Shown: positions 1-10,256 of the stretch, one piece after another | Numbering within the stretch: position 1 is the stretch's first letter | Layout of the letters: each line of letters opens with the position of its first letter | Origin: Nannochloropsis oceanica | Lineage: Eukaryota; Sar; Eustigmatophyceae; Eustigmatales; Monodopsidaceae | Direction: 5' to 3' | DNA: 64,000 nucleotides | NCBI GenBank assembly: GCA_004519485.1 | Contig: CP038135.1 | Location: forward strand, 807,001-871,000 | Position numbers and translations under genes: made by a program | The notes under the pieces: model-generated | What the model saw: only the letters and a program-made list of their open reading frames with translations | Database searches by the model: none | Told to the model about the DNA's origin: nothing

Positions 1-1939
1 GGGAGGGAACGGATTCTGAAACGGCATTGCGTCCTCCCTCCCTCTCTCCTCCCCTCCCTTCTCATCGCGGATGGCGCTGAATTTCTCACGGACCATGGCC
101 TCCAGCACGTCCAGGCTGTCCCTCCCCACGAGGGCAAGGGCCATTTTGCTCGCATGATAGTGCCTGACCAAGAGGAGGGAGGGAGGGACGGAGGGGGGGA
201 CGGAGGGAGGGTGAGTACGGGCGGCTTCAATCGCATCCAGGCTATCTCTTCTGAAGAGGGAGGGAAAGAGGAAAAGAGGGCGAGTAAGTGACGAGTTCGA
301 TGCTAGAATGCCCCGGTCTGCTCCCTTCTGTCCTCCCTCCCTCCTTCCCTCCTTCCCTCCCTCACTCCCCTCCATCCTCCCTCGCTTACTCTTCATACAA
401 GGCCAATAAGGCCCGCCGTGTGTCAAATCCGGGTCGGATGAGAGTCTGCAGGTTTCCCGTGGAGAATTTAGCCCAGGGGTGGGAGGGTTCAGCGACGGCC
501 TTGGTGATCTGTAGGAGGCGCCGGCTGTCGGCTATCAGGTTCTTGCTGTTCTCCGAATCGACGGCCATGAGCTCGCGGGCGGTGGCGGACTCGGTGAACA
601 GCGGGCCTGGGGAGAGAGAGAGAGATGGAAGGAAGGAGGGAGGGAGGGAGGAAGGGAGCGAGGGAAGAGGGGAATTGTCAGTCGTTTGACCGATGGTCGG
701 ATCACCTGGTACCCGGCCGAGGTCACTCCCTCCCTCCCTTCCTTCCTCCCTCCCTCCCTCCCCCCCCCCCCTCACAAATAAAGAACTGCGCAAAGACGTC
801 TAGCACGTCCTCGAATGCATCAGCCGAGCTTTCGAATTTGTAGAGGGTGAGGTCCATGGACGTGGAGGCATTGGAAGAGCCCCCACTTTTACTGACCAGG
901 TCTTTGTACGTGTTCTCGCGCGGGTACTTTTCAGTGCCGAGGAAGAGCTTCGAAAGGGGAGGGAGGGGGCAAGGGAGGGAGGAAAGGAGGGAGGGAGGGA
1001 GTGGGAGAAGATAAGCATTCGTGTTTCCTGTGTCCCCTGGCCCTCTTGTCGCTCTCTTGTCTTGACCCTTTTTCTCCACGACATTTACCAACACTACTTC
1101 TCTCTTGGTATGTATGCCTATCATGGACATCCTCTCTCATTCTTCCTTCATTCCCCCTCCCTCTCCCTCACCATGTGTTCGCAGAAATGCGCCAAACCAG
1201 GGGCCTCCGCAGGATCATGCTTCGCCCCCACACGCACACTCAACGCTGCTGCTGCCTTCTCAGTTGTGGGGTCAGAGACGACGATGGCCTTCAAGTTGTT
1301 GGGAAGCCTAAATGAGACAGGGAGGGAGGGAAGGAGGGATGAAGGGAAGGATACTGCTGAGACATCCGCTCCAGGAACCCTAGTCACCGCCCATCCCCAC
1401 CCACCCTGCACACAATCTCACCTGATCAACCGATACGACCGATCCGTGTCCTGCGGGCTCATCTCCATCCCTCCTCCCCTCCCTTCCTCCCCCTCCCATA
1501 GATGCTCCATGCCCCGCAACAACGATGACCACCGCCTCGTGGATGAAAATAGAAACCGTGCTACACTGCTGCTACTGTTGCCGCTGCTGGCGATGCAGCT
1601 CCCGGTGCGCGCAAGAGCACCTAGCCCTCCAGTCGCCGACATCATGACCAACGACGAATTGCTAATCGCTTTGGGCAAAGGTGAGGAGACAACGCCACTT
1701 CCCAAGGAAGTCAGTGAATTGGACCGTGTTCGTCTATCCCCAAAACCTTCTTCCTCGTCGTCTTCCAAATACCACCCCCGCGCACTGCTTCCACCAAGGG
1801 CGTTCGTGGGAATGGTGCCGCTGCTGGAGCTCGAGAAGGAATGGTTGCTCTTGGCCCTTCGCAAGCTTGCAGGTGTGGTGGAAGGGCCGGGGGAAGAAGC
1901 AACAGCAGGCAGACTGGCAGAAGCTTGGCGTCTAAACAT
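1..1939 (-). CDS. IDE: Insulysin-type M16 zinc metallopeptidase, 3' end cut by window
   Basis: Peptidase family M16A (insulin-degrading enzyme/pitrilysin), which cleaves short peptides inside a closed chamber. Exons read on the minus strand are 1422-1939, 1172-1307, 776-947, 390-606 and <1-163; all four introns have GT-AG ends and the phases agree. The inverted zinc motif HFCEH lies at the end of exon 2, followed by LFLGTEKYP and by LTLYKFES, and then by the family's NLQTL and DSLDVLEAM blocks. The remaining ~700 residues lie beyond the left edge. The first exon is Ser-rich and has weak support: the ATG at 1939 (MFRRQASAS) gives a 170-residue leader, while ATGs nearer the SPQDTDRSYRLIR start of homology (such as MEHLWEG or MEMSP) are equally possible. 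It is divergent from the gene at 2652. Confidence 0.85.
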
Positions 1940-2651
1940 GTAGGAAGTGGGGGCTGGTGTCCGGGGTGGGAACAAGAACGAGGGGAGAGAGACGAGAGGT
2001 AGCGATTGAGGACGGATTCGGGCTAGCTGATGCTTTGAATTACTACAAAGTGCATGTCCAATTGCCCTGCATGACAAGACCCGACACGATTGAGGGATAG
2101 TGCGGAATTAAAAGCGGGGGGCAGGAGGCGAAGAATTTGGGTTGGAATGAGGCCGCCCCAGAGAAACGTTGGCAGCGACGCAGCAGCAACGCAGCAGCAA
2201 CATGGCCGTGATCAGCACAGCAGCCCTTGGGAAAGTTTTAACAACACCCCAAGCCCACCCCGCACACCCACAGGCCCTTTCGTACAAGCATTTTTTAACC
2301 AGCTCGCCCTTTGTGCAAATGTGCCGCGCCTTTCGAGCTCCTCCAACCCATCCACGCTCTTCCATCGACCTCCCCTCTTTCTTTCAAGGGCATTTGCCAA
2401 GCATGCAGGCGCCCGTCTTTTGTCAAAGATGGCCGAGCATGTGCTCCACACCCAGATGTATCCCAACTCACCATATATGTGGTTTGAATCTCACTGCGCT
2501 TTTGTCGGCCTCCGGCTTGCATTCTAAGGCACTTGATTACGACTGCACACATTGTGGCAGGGCCACTTACCCCAGCTCTACTCCCAGGCGCCTCACACTT
2601 CTTTACGCCCACACAATCCTCTATCACAAAGACAAAAAGGCACCCGCCACT
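1940..2651. other. Divergent intergenic region, no gene seen
   Basis: 712 bases between the presumed starts of the M16 peptidase (-) and the BtuF-like gene (+). It contains only overlapping short open frames without family resemblance, a few CAG repeats near 2180-2205 and a C-rich stretch before the start at 2652. It probably holds both promoters. Confidence 0.4.
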
Positions 2652-4088
2652 ATGACTGCCTCTACTGCCGCTGCAACAGCTGCCACGGTAGCCACCCTGC
2701 CTTTACGCATTGCCTCCTTTTTGCCCGCCGCGACCGAAATGCTTTTCAGTCTGGGCCTGGGCGACTTGGTCTGTGGCATCACGCACGAATGCGACTACCC
2801 TCCCGAGGTAAGGGTCTTGTTTTCCTTTCTCCTCTTCTGAAGATCATGGAGTCAAAGCGATCACCCCTTTATTCATCCACCCCTCACTCCTCAATTCGTC
2901 CCTTAACCCCCAAAACAGGCCAAACAAAAACCTGTCGTCGTCGAGTGCGTCCTGGATCTCGAAGGTCTGACCATGAAAGAAATCGATGAAGCGGTTTCTG
3001 CTCGTCTCAAATCGGGCAAATCCCTTTACAACGTTAACGAGGACAAGCTCAGAATTGCGGCGCCCACCTTGCTGGTCACGCAAAACCTTTGCCAGGTCTG
3101 CGGGCCTTCCGGGAATGAAGTCACTCAGGTATGTTTTGCTTGTTATTTTGGTCTTTATTTTTGTCGTTCATGAATGTATTCACTTGATCTGACCTTATAA
3201 ATTGACCCAAAGCCAGAATGTACTTGGGTGATCATGGGTGAGGACAAAGAGATCTGCCTTTCTTCCTTACCGTTTATGATGTAAGGAGGAGGCCAGGAGG
3301 CCACTGCTGAAAGACTAATCGGCATCCACATGTCTCAATGTCCCCGACACCTCCCTTCAATCAAACCTTCACAGGTCCTAAAAACTCTGAAGCCCCCTCC
3401 CACCATCGTGTGGCAGACCCCCAAAACCTTCGAGGAAGTGCTATCTGCCTACCTGGAACTGGGCCGCGCCACAGGCAAAGAAAAGGAGGCCGAGAAGTGG
3501 GTCCAGGAATCAAGAGCGAAAGTAAAGGAGATCAGAGAGAATGTCCAGGCGGTGATGAGCAGAAAAGAAGGGGGAAAGGCGGTGCGTGTGGCATTCGTGG
3601 AGTGGATCGATCCGATCTTCGCGGGGGGTCATTGGGTGGGTGAGATGTTGGAATGGGCCGGTGGAGACGACGCCAACAGCAGGAAAGGCAAGGATTCGGT
3701 TCGTGTGCCTTGGGATGATGTGCTGGCATGGCAGCCGGAGGTCATCATCGTCTCTCCCTGTGGGTTTGACTTGAAGAAAAGCACGGAGCAGGCAAAGTTG
3801 TTGATGAAGAGGGATGGGTTCATGGATTTACCAGCGGCGAAGCAAGATCGCGTGTATGCGGTCGATGCCAATGGCTACTTTGCGAGGCCGGGGATTCGAC
3901 TGGTGGAAGGGGTGTTGCTGCTCGCGCATATGATTCATGGTGGGGAGAACTTTCCGTGGACGGGAGCGGAAGATGCGTTTGCGCGGGTGCCGGTTGAAGG
4001 GGAGGAAGGGAGGGAGGAAACAAAGGAGGAGAAGGAAAATGGGAAGGGTAGAGGAGAGGAGGTGGAGATGAAGATTAACGAGGCGTGA
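2652..4088 (+). CDS. BtuF/TroA-fold periplasmic-binding-like protein (cobalamin-binding-like family)
   Basis: Three exons, 2652-2807, 2919-3128 and 3375-4088, all phase 0 with GT-AG introns, giving 359 residues. The N-terminal block [18 protein letters not shown] followed by THECDYPPE is the signature of bacterial BtuF-like substrate-binding proteins. [12 protein letters not shown] and the C-terminal FDLKKS and [15 protein letters not shown] blocks are also typical. Bacterial relatives bind corrinoids or other metal chelates and pass them to an ABC permease. Here no signal peptide is visible (the N-terminus is an Ala/Thr stretch), so the protein looks cytosolic, and no permease or ATPase gene lies nearby. 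The C-terminus ends in a charged Glu/Lys tail absent from bacterial forms. Ligand and role are unknown; cobalamin is a guess from the family name. Confidence 0.8.
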
Positions 4089-4920
4089 GCCCACAGAGAG
4101 CAGACTTTTCCGGGATGTCAAAATAATGGTGAGGAGATTTGAAATCGAAGGACTTAGAAGAGGAAGCAGAGGGTGAGTATAATGCCCCAGGCAGGTGGAG
4201 TGCTGTCTAAGTTCCGTCTCCGTCGCCATCATTGAATTGATAAACCTGAATAATTGAGCATACAATTACAACAGATATGCCGGAAGACATGAAGAAACAT
4301 AAAAAGAATGGGACCGAGAAAACTGTGCGATTTTTTTTTGGGACAGACGAGAAAAGAGGGACGAGCTGAGTGTTATCGATTTGATCGCCTGCGTTTGTGT
4401 GAATGATTGAAAGGATAGTGGGTGGACTCAAATATTTAAAAAAATGAAAATGAAGAAAAAAAAGAAACAAAGACAGGTTGTGGAACCAAAAGAAAATAAA
4501 TGCACAACTGCTGCTGTTGTGGCTGCCGCTGTTGCTGCTGTTGTTGTTCTTAAATATGGTTGTTTTATTGCGTCGTCATGGTTTCCAAATCAAAGTAGTC
4601 CTTAATTAAAAGTCTTTTCTCGCCTCTCCTTTCATTGGTCGCTTGCCTCGCAGGTTGCTCCGCTTGCTAAATCATTCCGAGTGACCGCCGCCTCTCCTTC
4701 CCTAGATTTTTTACTCCTCCTCTCGTTTTCCTTTTTCTTATTCTTTTCCTTCTCCCTCTTTTCCTAATTTTTGTCATCATTCTCCACTTTTCCTTCTCTT
4801 GTACACATCAAGTCACCCTTCATTCCACCCCCGTCCTTCTCTTCATCAACACGCCATGTTCACAAGCGCATCTCAGCCAACTCCTCCCTCCCTCCCTCCC
4901 CTCCCTCATTCCCCTACTCC
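4089..4920. other. Convergent intergenic region (3' ends of two genes)
   Basis: 832 bases between two converging stop codons. It contains A-rich and T-rich stretches consistent with 3' UTRs of both genes, a short CTG/GTT tract near 4506-4550 and a C/T-rich stretch near 4700-4915. No coding signal or RNA gene recognised. Confidence 0.4.
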
Positions 4921-6477
4921 TTACTTCTTGGCAAACACGCTATTCTTCGCCGGGGCGGAGGCCAACGTCTCGGCCGGGTGCCTCGTATTTGAAAATTCAA
5001 ACACCTCCCGCGGGTCCGTTACATACCCAGTCACGGCTGAAGCAGCAGCAGTGTAAGGAGAGGCAAGGAAGATCCCTGCGTCCTTGTGGCCCATGCGGCC
5101 GGGGAAATTCCTGTTGGTAGTACTCACGCACAACAAGGGTTCATTCATCCTCGCGAACGTATCCGCCGGTCCCCCCAAGCACGCCGCGCAGCTCGGCGAG
5201 GCCGGGTCAATGCATCCAGCGTCTCTAAAGATCTGCGCCAGGGTCCTCCCTCCGATCGTCAAGGAGTACAAATCATCATACACTCTCCTCGTGGCCGGCA
5301 CCAAAAATGTTGGGACCGACACCTTATTGCCTTGCAAAATCCGCGCCGCCGCCACAAAATCCTCCGTCTTCCCCCCCGTGCAAGACCCAATGTAAACACG
5401 GTCAATCTTGATGTCCCTACAATCCTTCGCCAACGCCCGGTTATCAGGCGAGTGCGGCTTGGCAACCACCGGCTCCAGGCTGCTCAAATCATAAGCATAC
5501 TTCGAATGGTACTTCGCGTCGGGGTCCGCCTGGAAAATCGTATAAGGCCTGTTCCCAGCATTGCGAGCGTCCACATACTCCTGGGTAACCGCATCCGCAG
5601 GGATAATACCATTCTTCCCGCCGGCTTCAATGGCCATATTACACAACGTCTGACGTTCCTCCATTGAAAGTTGGCCGATGGCGTCTCCCCCAAACTCCAT
5701 GGCACGATATGTTGCACCCGCCACACCAATGTCACCGATGACCTGCAGGATGATGTCTTTCGCCAGCAGATAATCAGGGATCTCGCCATTCAAATCAAAT
5801 TTCATCGACGCCGGGACCTTCAACAAAAGCTTGCCCGTCCCCAACACAAAAGCTGCGTCGGTGTTCCCGATTCCAGTTGCAAACTGACCAAAGGCCCCTG
5901 CATTGCACGTGTGCGAGTCCGTGCCAAACAACACCTCCCCCGGTCGCGTGTGTCCCTCCTGAGCCATGGCTACGTGGCACACACCCTTGTAATCGGGGTT
6001 TGCTTTGAATTCACCTCGGTCGGTGATATCGTAAAAATACTTGATATTTTGCTCCTGTACGAAATCACGCAGGATGTCCACGTTGCGATTCGCCCGTGGG
6101 TCGGACGTAAAGATGTAGTGGTCCGGAATGATGATCACTCGTTCCTTGTCCCACACCTTAGCACGCGGGCCAAACTCCTTCTTGAACAATCCAAACGTTC
6201 CTGGTCCGCACACGTCGTGAGTCAGCAGGTTATCAGCTTGCACCCACACATTATCGTTGGGAGCAACACTCTCCTTCCCCGCGGCTCGGGCCAGGATTTT
6301 TTCCGTCAAGGTCATTGGAGGGGCTTTGGAGGCAGCGGCGCCGTCAACACTCCCAGCCATCATGCGAATGCTGCCGAAGCGGGAGGAGGAGGTGACGGTG
6401 GGGGTAGGGGGGACGAAAGCATTTGCAAACGCCAGCGTGGCGCCCAGCAAGGCGACAGCGGGTGTGGCTGGTGCCAT
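4921..6477 (-). CDS. LEUC: 3-isopropylmalate dehydratase large subunit, plastid-targeted
   Basis: Intronless, 518 residues. Aconitase-superfamily enzyme that interconverts 2- and 3-isopropylmalate in leucine synthesis, working with a small subunit not in this window. The sequence follows the plant/algal large subunit closely: LTHDVCGPGTFGLFKKEFG, then IIPDHYIFT, then FGTDSHTCNAG. The [4Fe-4S] ligands are the Cys in IGSCTGGKTEDF and the two in CAACLGGP near the C-terminus. The ATG at 6477 is chosen over the upstream in-frame ATG because it opens a hydrophobic signal peptide ending in AFANA/FVPP, which resembles the ASAFAP motif of complex red plastids, followed by a Ser/Arg transit region. The ALDH gene starts divergently 852 bases away. 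Confidence 0.95.
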   Translation of the reverse strand: MAPATPAVALLGATLAFANAFVPPTPTVTSSSRFGSIRMMAGSVDGAAASKAPPMTLTEKILARAAGKESVAPNDNVWVQADNLLTHDVCGPGTFGLFKKEFGPRAKVWDKERVIIIPDHYIFTSDPRANRNVDILRDFVQEQNIKYFYDITDRGEFKANPDYKGVCHVAMAQEGHTRPGEVLFGTDSHTCNAGAFGQFATGIGNTDAAFVLGTGKLLLKVPASMKFDLNGEIPDYLLAKDIILQVIGDIGVAGATYRAMEFGGDAIGQLSMEERQTLCNMAIEAGGKNGIIPADAVTQEYVDARNAGNRPYTIFQADPDAKYHSKYAYDLSSLEPVVAKPHSPDNRALAKDCRDIKIDRVYIGSCTGGKTEDFVAAARILQGNKVSVPTFLVPATRRVYDDLYSLTIGGRTLAQIFRDAGCIDPASPSCAACLGGPADTFARMNEPLLCVSTTNRNFPGRMGHKDAGIFLASPYTAAASAVTGYVTDPREVFEFSNTRHPAETLASAPAKNSVFAKK

Positions 6478-7329
6478 TGGGTCTGTTTTGGGAGTTCGAA
6501 GGTTGCGATGGAGGGAAGGAATAAATAAGGCTGTGAAACGATGGGTGTGTGATCGCGGACCGAGGGCTTGCCGGTTGTGGTGAAGGTGCACAGAAAAGAA
6601 GGACGACGCCGCGGTCATATGGCGGCGGCGTTAGATCGAGCGCGCGGGGGTCGGCCCCAAAAAAAAGCCAGACATTACCCTGCAAAATAACATTTGCACA
6701 CAAGCTCAATTGTATGGAAAAGAGGGGTGGAGGAGAGCCGCGCCAAGGCGGGCCGTGGTGTGTGCTTTCATCTGCGATGTGGCATGGAAGGCGGACGGAC
6801 GGAAAGGTGGTTGATGGCGGAACGGCTGCTCTCCACAGCGGGCGGGCGGGCTCATAGGCGGTGCCACCGCCTAATCCAAGATATTTCCAAGGCAATCAAT
6901 ATGGTCTGTGCGCAGTACGTGTGGTTTGGTGGTGTGTGTGGTGGTGCGGACGCGCCGAGACCTGAAGATCTCTCGATCTCTGAGATAATGGAGAGGGGCG
7001 AAAGAAGAGGGCAACGCTTCAGGGGGGAAAACGACGTTTAGACCACCGCACGCCCGGGGTCAGCACCATGATTGCTAGCAGAACAATTGCAAGGAAAAGA
7101 TGCCTGTGGGTGTCGTGGTGCAGCTGGGATGGTGATGATCATCCAATCAAAATGGTGGCTCGGGGCATTCGTTGCCTTTTTCTCGCCAACACGAGAGAGA
7201 TGCTTCCACGCGTAGATCAAGGTGGACCAAAAAGTTCGGCCGTCCCTCACTCATTTACATCATTCAGCCCCTAGGAGCCAACCGCAAGCCTAAAAAATCC
7301 TGACATCAAGAGTGGCGAGCCGGTCCACC
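6478..7329. promoter_or_regulatory. Divergent promoter region, LEUC (-) / ALDH (+)
   Basis: 852 bases between two divergent start codons, rich in G/C blocks and without a supported gene. It is inferred to carry both promoters; no specific motif is claimed. Confidence 0.4.
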
Positions 7330-10011
7330 ATGTTTTCCGTTTCGATTACGAAAGCCAGCGCCCGCCGTGTCTTGAGCTTGGCACATCGAGTAGGAGCACA
7401 ACGCGGGGTGTTTCAACATGCCGCCCCAATTACGCCCACACACCTGCCGAAGGTGACTCAACTTCTTATTGATGGCAAGGTAAGTACATCAAAAAGGGAC
7501 CTTAATGTATTGGGTGAGTGGGTGGTCAGCCTGGCGAAGGACTCTAACATGCGTATGTCGGTGGGTGATCACCAAAATCTCATGCTGCCCCTCTCGGTGT
7601 GACCCCTGTCCTTCAAGATGGCAAGACATGGTTCGCGGCGGGCCCTTACTTTAGATTGAGTCATTAATTTATAAAATTGTCAAAATTCAAACAGTGCTCG
7701 CATTCCTTCCCATGTTCCCCCCCTCTTAACAGTTTGTAGACGCCGTCTCGGGCCAGACCTTCACGACGCTCGACCCCCGCACGGAAGAAATTATCACGGA
7801 GGTCGCCGCGGCCGACAAGGAAGACGTGGATCTGGCTGTGAAAGCTGCGCGGAAAGCTTTTGAGAGTGGGCCGTGGCGTAGGATGGGTGGACGGGAACGA
7901 GGCAAGATCCTCAGTCGTTTGGCTGATTTGATGGAGCAACACAAGGAAGAGTTGGCGGTGTTGGAAACGCTGGATAATGGCAAGCCGCTATCGGTGTCGA
8001 AAGCGGCGGATGTACCGTTGTCCATCGACCACTATCGGTGCGTGGGGTTGAGGGGAAGAAGGGAGGGGAGGGGAGGCGGAAGGGAATGAGACAAAAGGAA
8101 GGAGACATATGTTTTCAGCGCTCAAAATTTTTCTGTTGTCCTAAATCATCTTCTCTCTTTTCTTCCCTCCCTTCCGTCCCTCCTTCTTCCTCCCTCTTCC
8201 TCCCTTAACAGGTATTTTGCAGGGTGGGCCGACAAAATTCACGGGCAGACCATCCCCGTGGCCGGCCCTTATTTTGCTTACACCTTGCACGAGCCCGTTG
8301 GCGTCGTCGGACAAATTGTGAGTTCAAAGCGGAGGGACGGAGAAGATAAAAGACGTACTGAAACAAGTGGACTGCAATCACCACCCTCATCTTTCTTTCT
8401 CCCTTCCTTCTTTCCCTCCCTCCATCCCTCCCTCTCAGATACCTTGGAACTTTCCCCTTCTCATGCAAGCCTGGAAGCTTGGGCCGGCGCTCGCGGCGGG
8501 TAACACGGTGGTGATGAAGCTGGCCGAACAAACGCCCTTGACTGGGTTGAGGGTTGGTGAGCTCGCGCTTGAAGCCGGTATGCCTCCTGGTGTGTTGAAT
8601 CTCGTGTCGGGTATGGGTGAGACGGCTGGGGCGGCTTTGTGCTCTCACATGGATGTAGACAAGGTTGCGTTCACCGGCTCGACTGAAGTGGGCCATCATG
8701 TGATGAAGGCGGCGGCGGAAAGCAATATGAAAAAGGTTACACTGGAGCTGGGAGGGAAGGTACGTCGAACTGGTTGTCTCGTGATGGAATCTGGACTGTT
8801 TGCCGGGACGAGATACGGCGCTTCGAGCGAATCTTAAAACGCTTGGTTTGCGCGCATGCGTTTGTTCTTTATCGGGACTCACAGTCTTTCTGGTCATTTT
8901 CCCTCCCTTCCCTTCCCCCACCTCAGAGTCCTTTCATCATCTGCGAGGACGCTGACATCGACAGGGCTGTTTACGACGCCCATCATGCTCTGTTTATGAA
9001 CCACGGTCAATGCTGCGCCGCTGGGTCCCGCCTTTTTGTGCACGAGAGAATTTACGACGAGTTCGTTGCGAAAAGCGTTGCGTGTGCTCAGAAGAAGACG
9101 GTTGGCGATCCTTTCCACAAAGATTCGGAGCAAGGTCCTCAGGTGTCGCTTGAACAGCTTGATCGGATTTTGCACTATGTCGGTTTGGGACAGAAAGACG
9201 GTGCGACGCTCGAAACGGGCGGAGCAAGGATCGGAACCAAAGGGTACTTCATGGAGCCCACTGTGTTTTCGGGGGTGGAGGACCATCACACAATTGCGAA
9301 TGAGGAGATTTTCGGGTATGTAGAGGGTTGTGGATGGTTGAGGGTGTTGGCGGAGAAGTGTTGAATGATAAGGGTATAAACAACCTCTCTTTCTGTATCT
9401 CATGGCTGTGACGGTACTCCTTGAATAACCAGAGTAATTTAAGCTTGTGTTTAGTAGAATTCTTCCTATTCTCAAGGCCAAACTTCTCCGTTGTCAAGAT
9501 ACGTCAATATATACAAACTCAAATCAATACACGCACACACACACACGCACACACCAGTCCGGTCATGAGTATCATCAAGTGGAAGACCTTAGAGGAGGTA
9601 GCCTACCGCGCGAATAACTCGCCGTACGGCCTAGCTGCAGGAATTTGGAGCAAGAGCGCTGACACCATCCAGTACCTCTCGCGATCGCTCAAGGCCGGGT
9701 CGGTCTTTGTCAATTGCTACAACATTTTCGATGCCGCGCTACCATTTGGCGGTGCGCGCCCAGGTATGTGTCTACATTCATTTGCGATAGTCTTGAACAT
9801 CCACACGCGCAATTGACCCGGGGCATTTACGGCAGCAACTTCATGCCCGTACATACATAGGACTCATGTCTATGTTTATCTCCTAACTCTCGTTTAACTC
9901 TGATACGCAGGGTCAGGACAAGGTCGCGATAAGGGTCAGGCTGCTCTGAACCACTATACAGAGATAAAAACCGTGATTCAAAAGCTTCCCCGCAATAATC
10001 CGTACGTGTAA
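7330..10011 (+). CDS. NAD(P)-dependent aldehyde dehydrogenase, ALDH1/2 class
   Basis: Seven exons: 7330-7479, 7733-8037, 8212-8317, 8439-8759, 8927-9315, 9558-9763 and 9911-10011. All junctions are GT-AG and phase-consistent, giving 525 residues, the usual length for a mitochondrial ALDH2-type enzyme. It oxidises aldehydes to acids. Visible motifs are [19 protein letters not shown] (coenzyme fold), FTGSTEVG, the general base Glu (about residue 290) in LELGGK, the nucleophile Cys (about 324) in GQCCAAGSR, and EEIFGPV across the exon 5/6 junction. The basic, Ser/Arg-rich first 30 residues suggest a mitochondrial presequence. Introns 2-4 have long C/T tracts before the acceptor, and intron 5 ends in a CA repeat. 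Confidence 0.95.
9529..9556 (+). repeat. (CA)n microsatellite at the end of ALDH intron 5
   Basis: Near-perfect CA dinucleotide run ending directly at the acceptor (CACCAG|T) of exon 6. It replaces the usual polypyrimidine tract, so length change here could affect splicing. Confidence 0.8.
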
Positions 10012-10187
10012 AGAATGGTCCGGTGAAAAGAATAGCCAAAGGTACAGAGGTATACGAAAAGCGTTTTAATTCAGGGTGTCAAGGATCAAAACAAGAACAA
10101 AAAGGAAGGGGACATGTAGTCTGTTAGTCAAAATAAGGCCAAAGAAGCAAGTAGCCAGTAAGCAATTTACTTCTGCCAGACGTATTT

Positions 10188-10234
10188 CACTTTTACTTTT
10201 TCCTCGTAGGCCACTTTTACTTTTTCCTCGTAGG
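10188..10234 (+). repeat. Two-copy 24-base tandem duplication
   Basis: The unit CACTTTTACTTTTTCCTCG plus TAGGC occurs twice head to tail between the convergent stops of ALDH (+) and Sec6 (-). The copies differ only at the last base, so the duplication looks recent. Confidence 0.75.
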
Positions 10235-10256
10235 TCCCTTTTCCTACCACTTCAGC

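Noticed and set aside
1062-1943. 293-codon plus-strand frame over the M16 gene
   Set aside because: It runs opposite to exons with the zinc motif and phase-matched introns; its protein has only Pro/Ser/Leu-rich sequence.
5671-6528. 285-codon plus-strand frame inside LEUC
   Set aside because: Mirror of a highly conserved enzyme on the other strand; no family resemblance.
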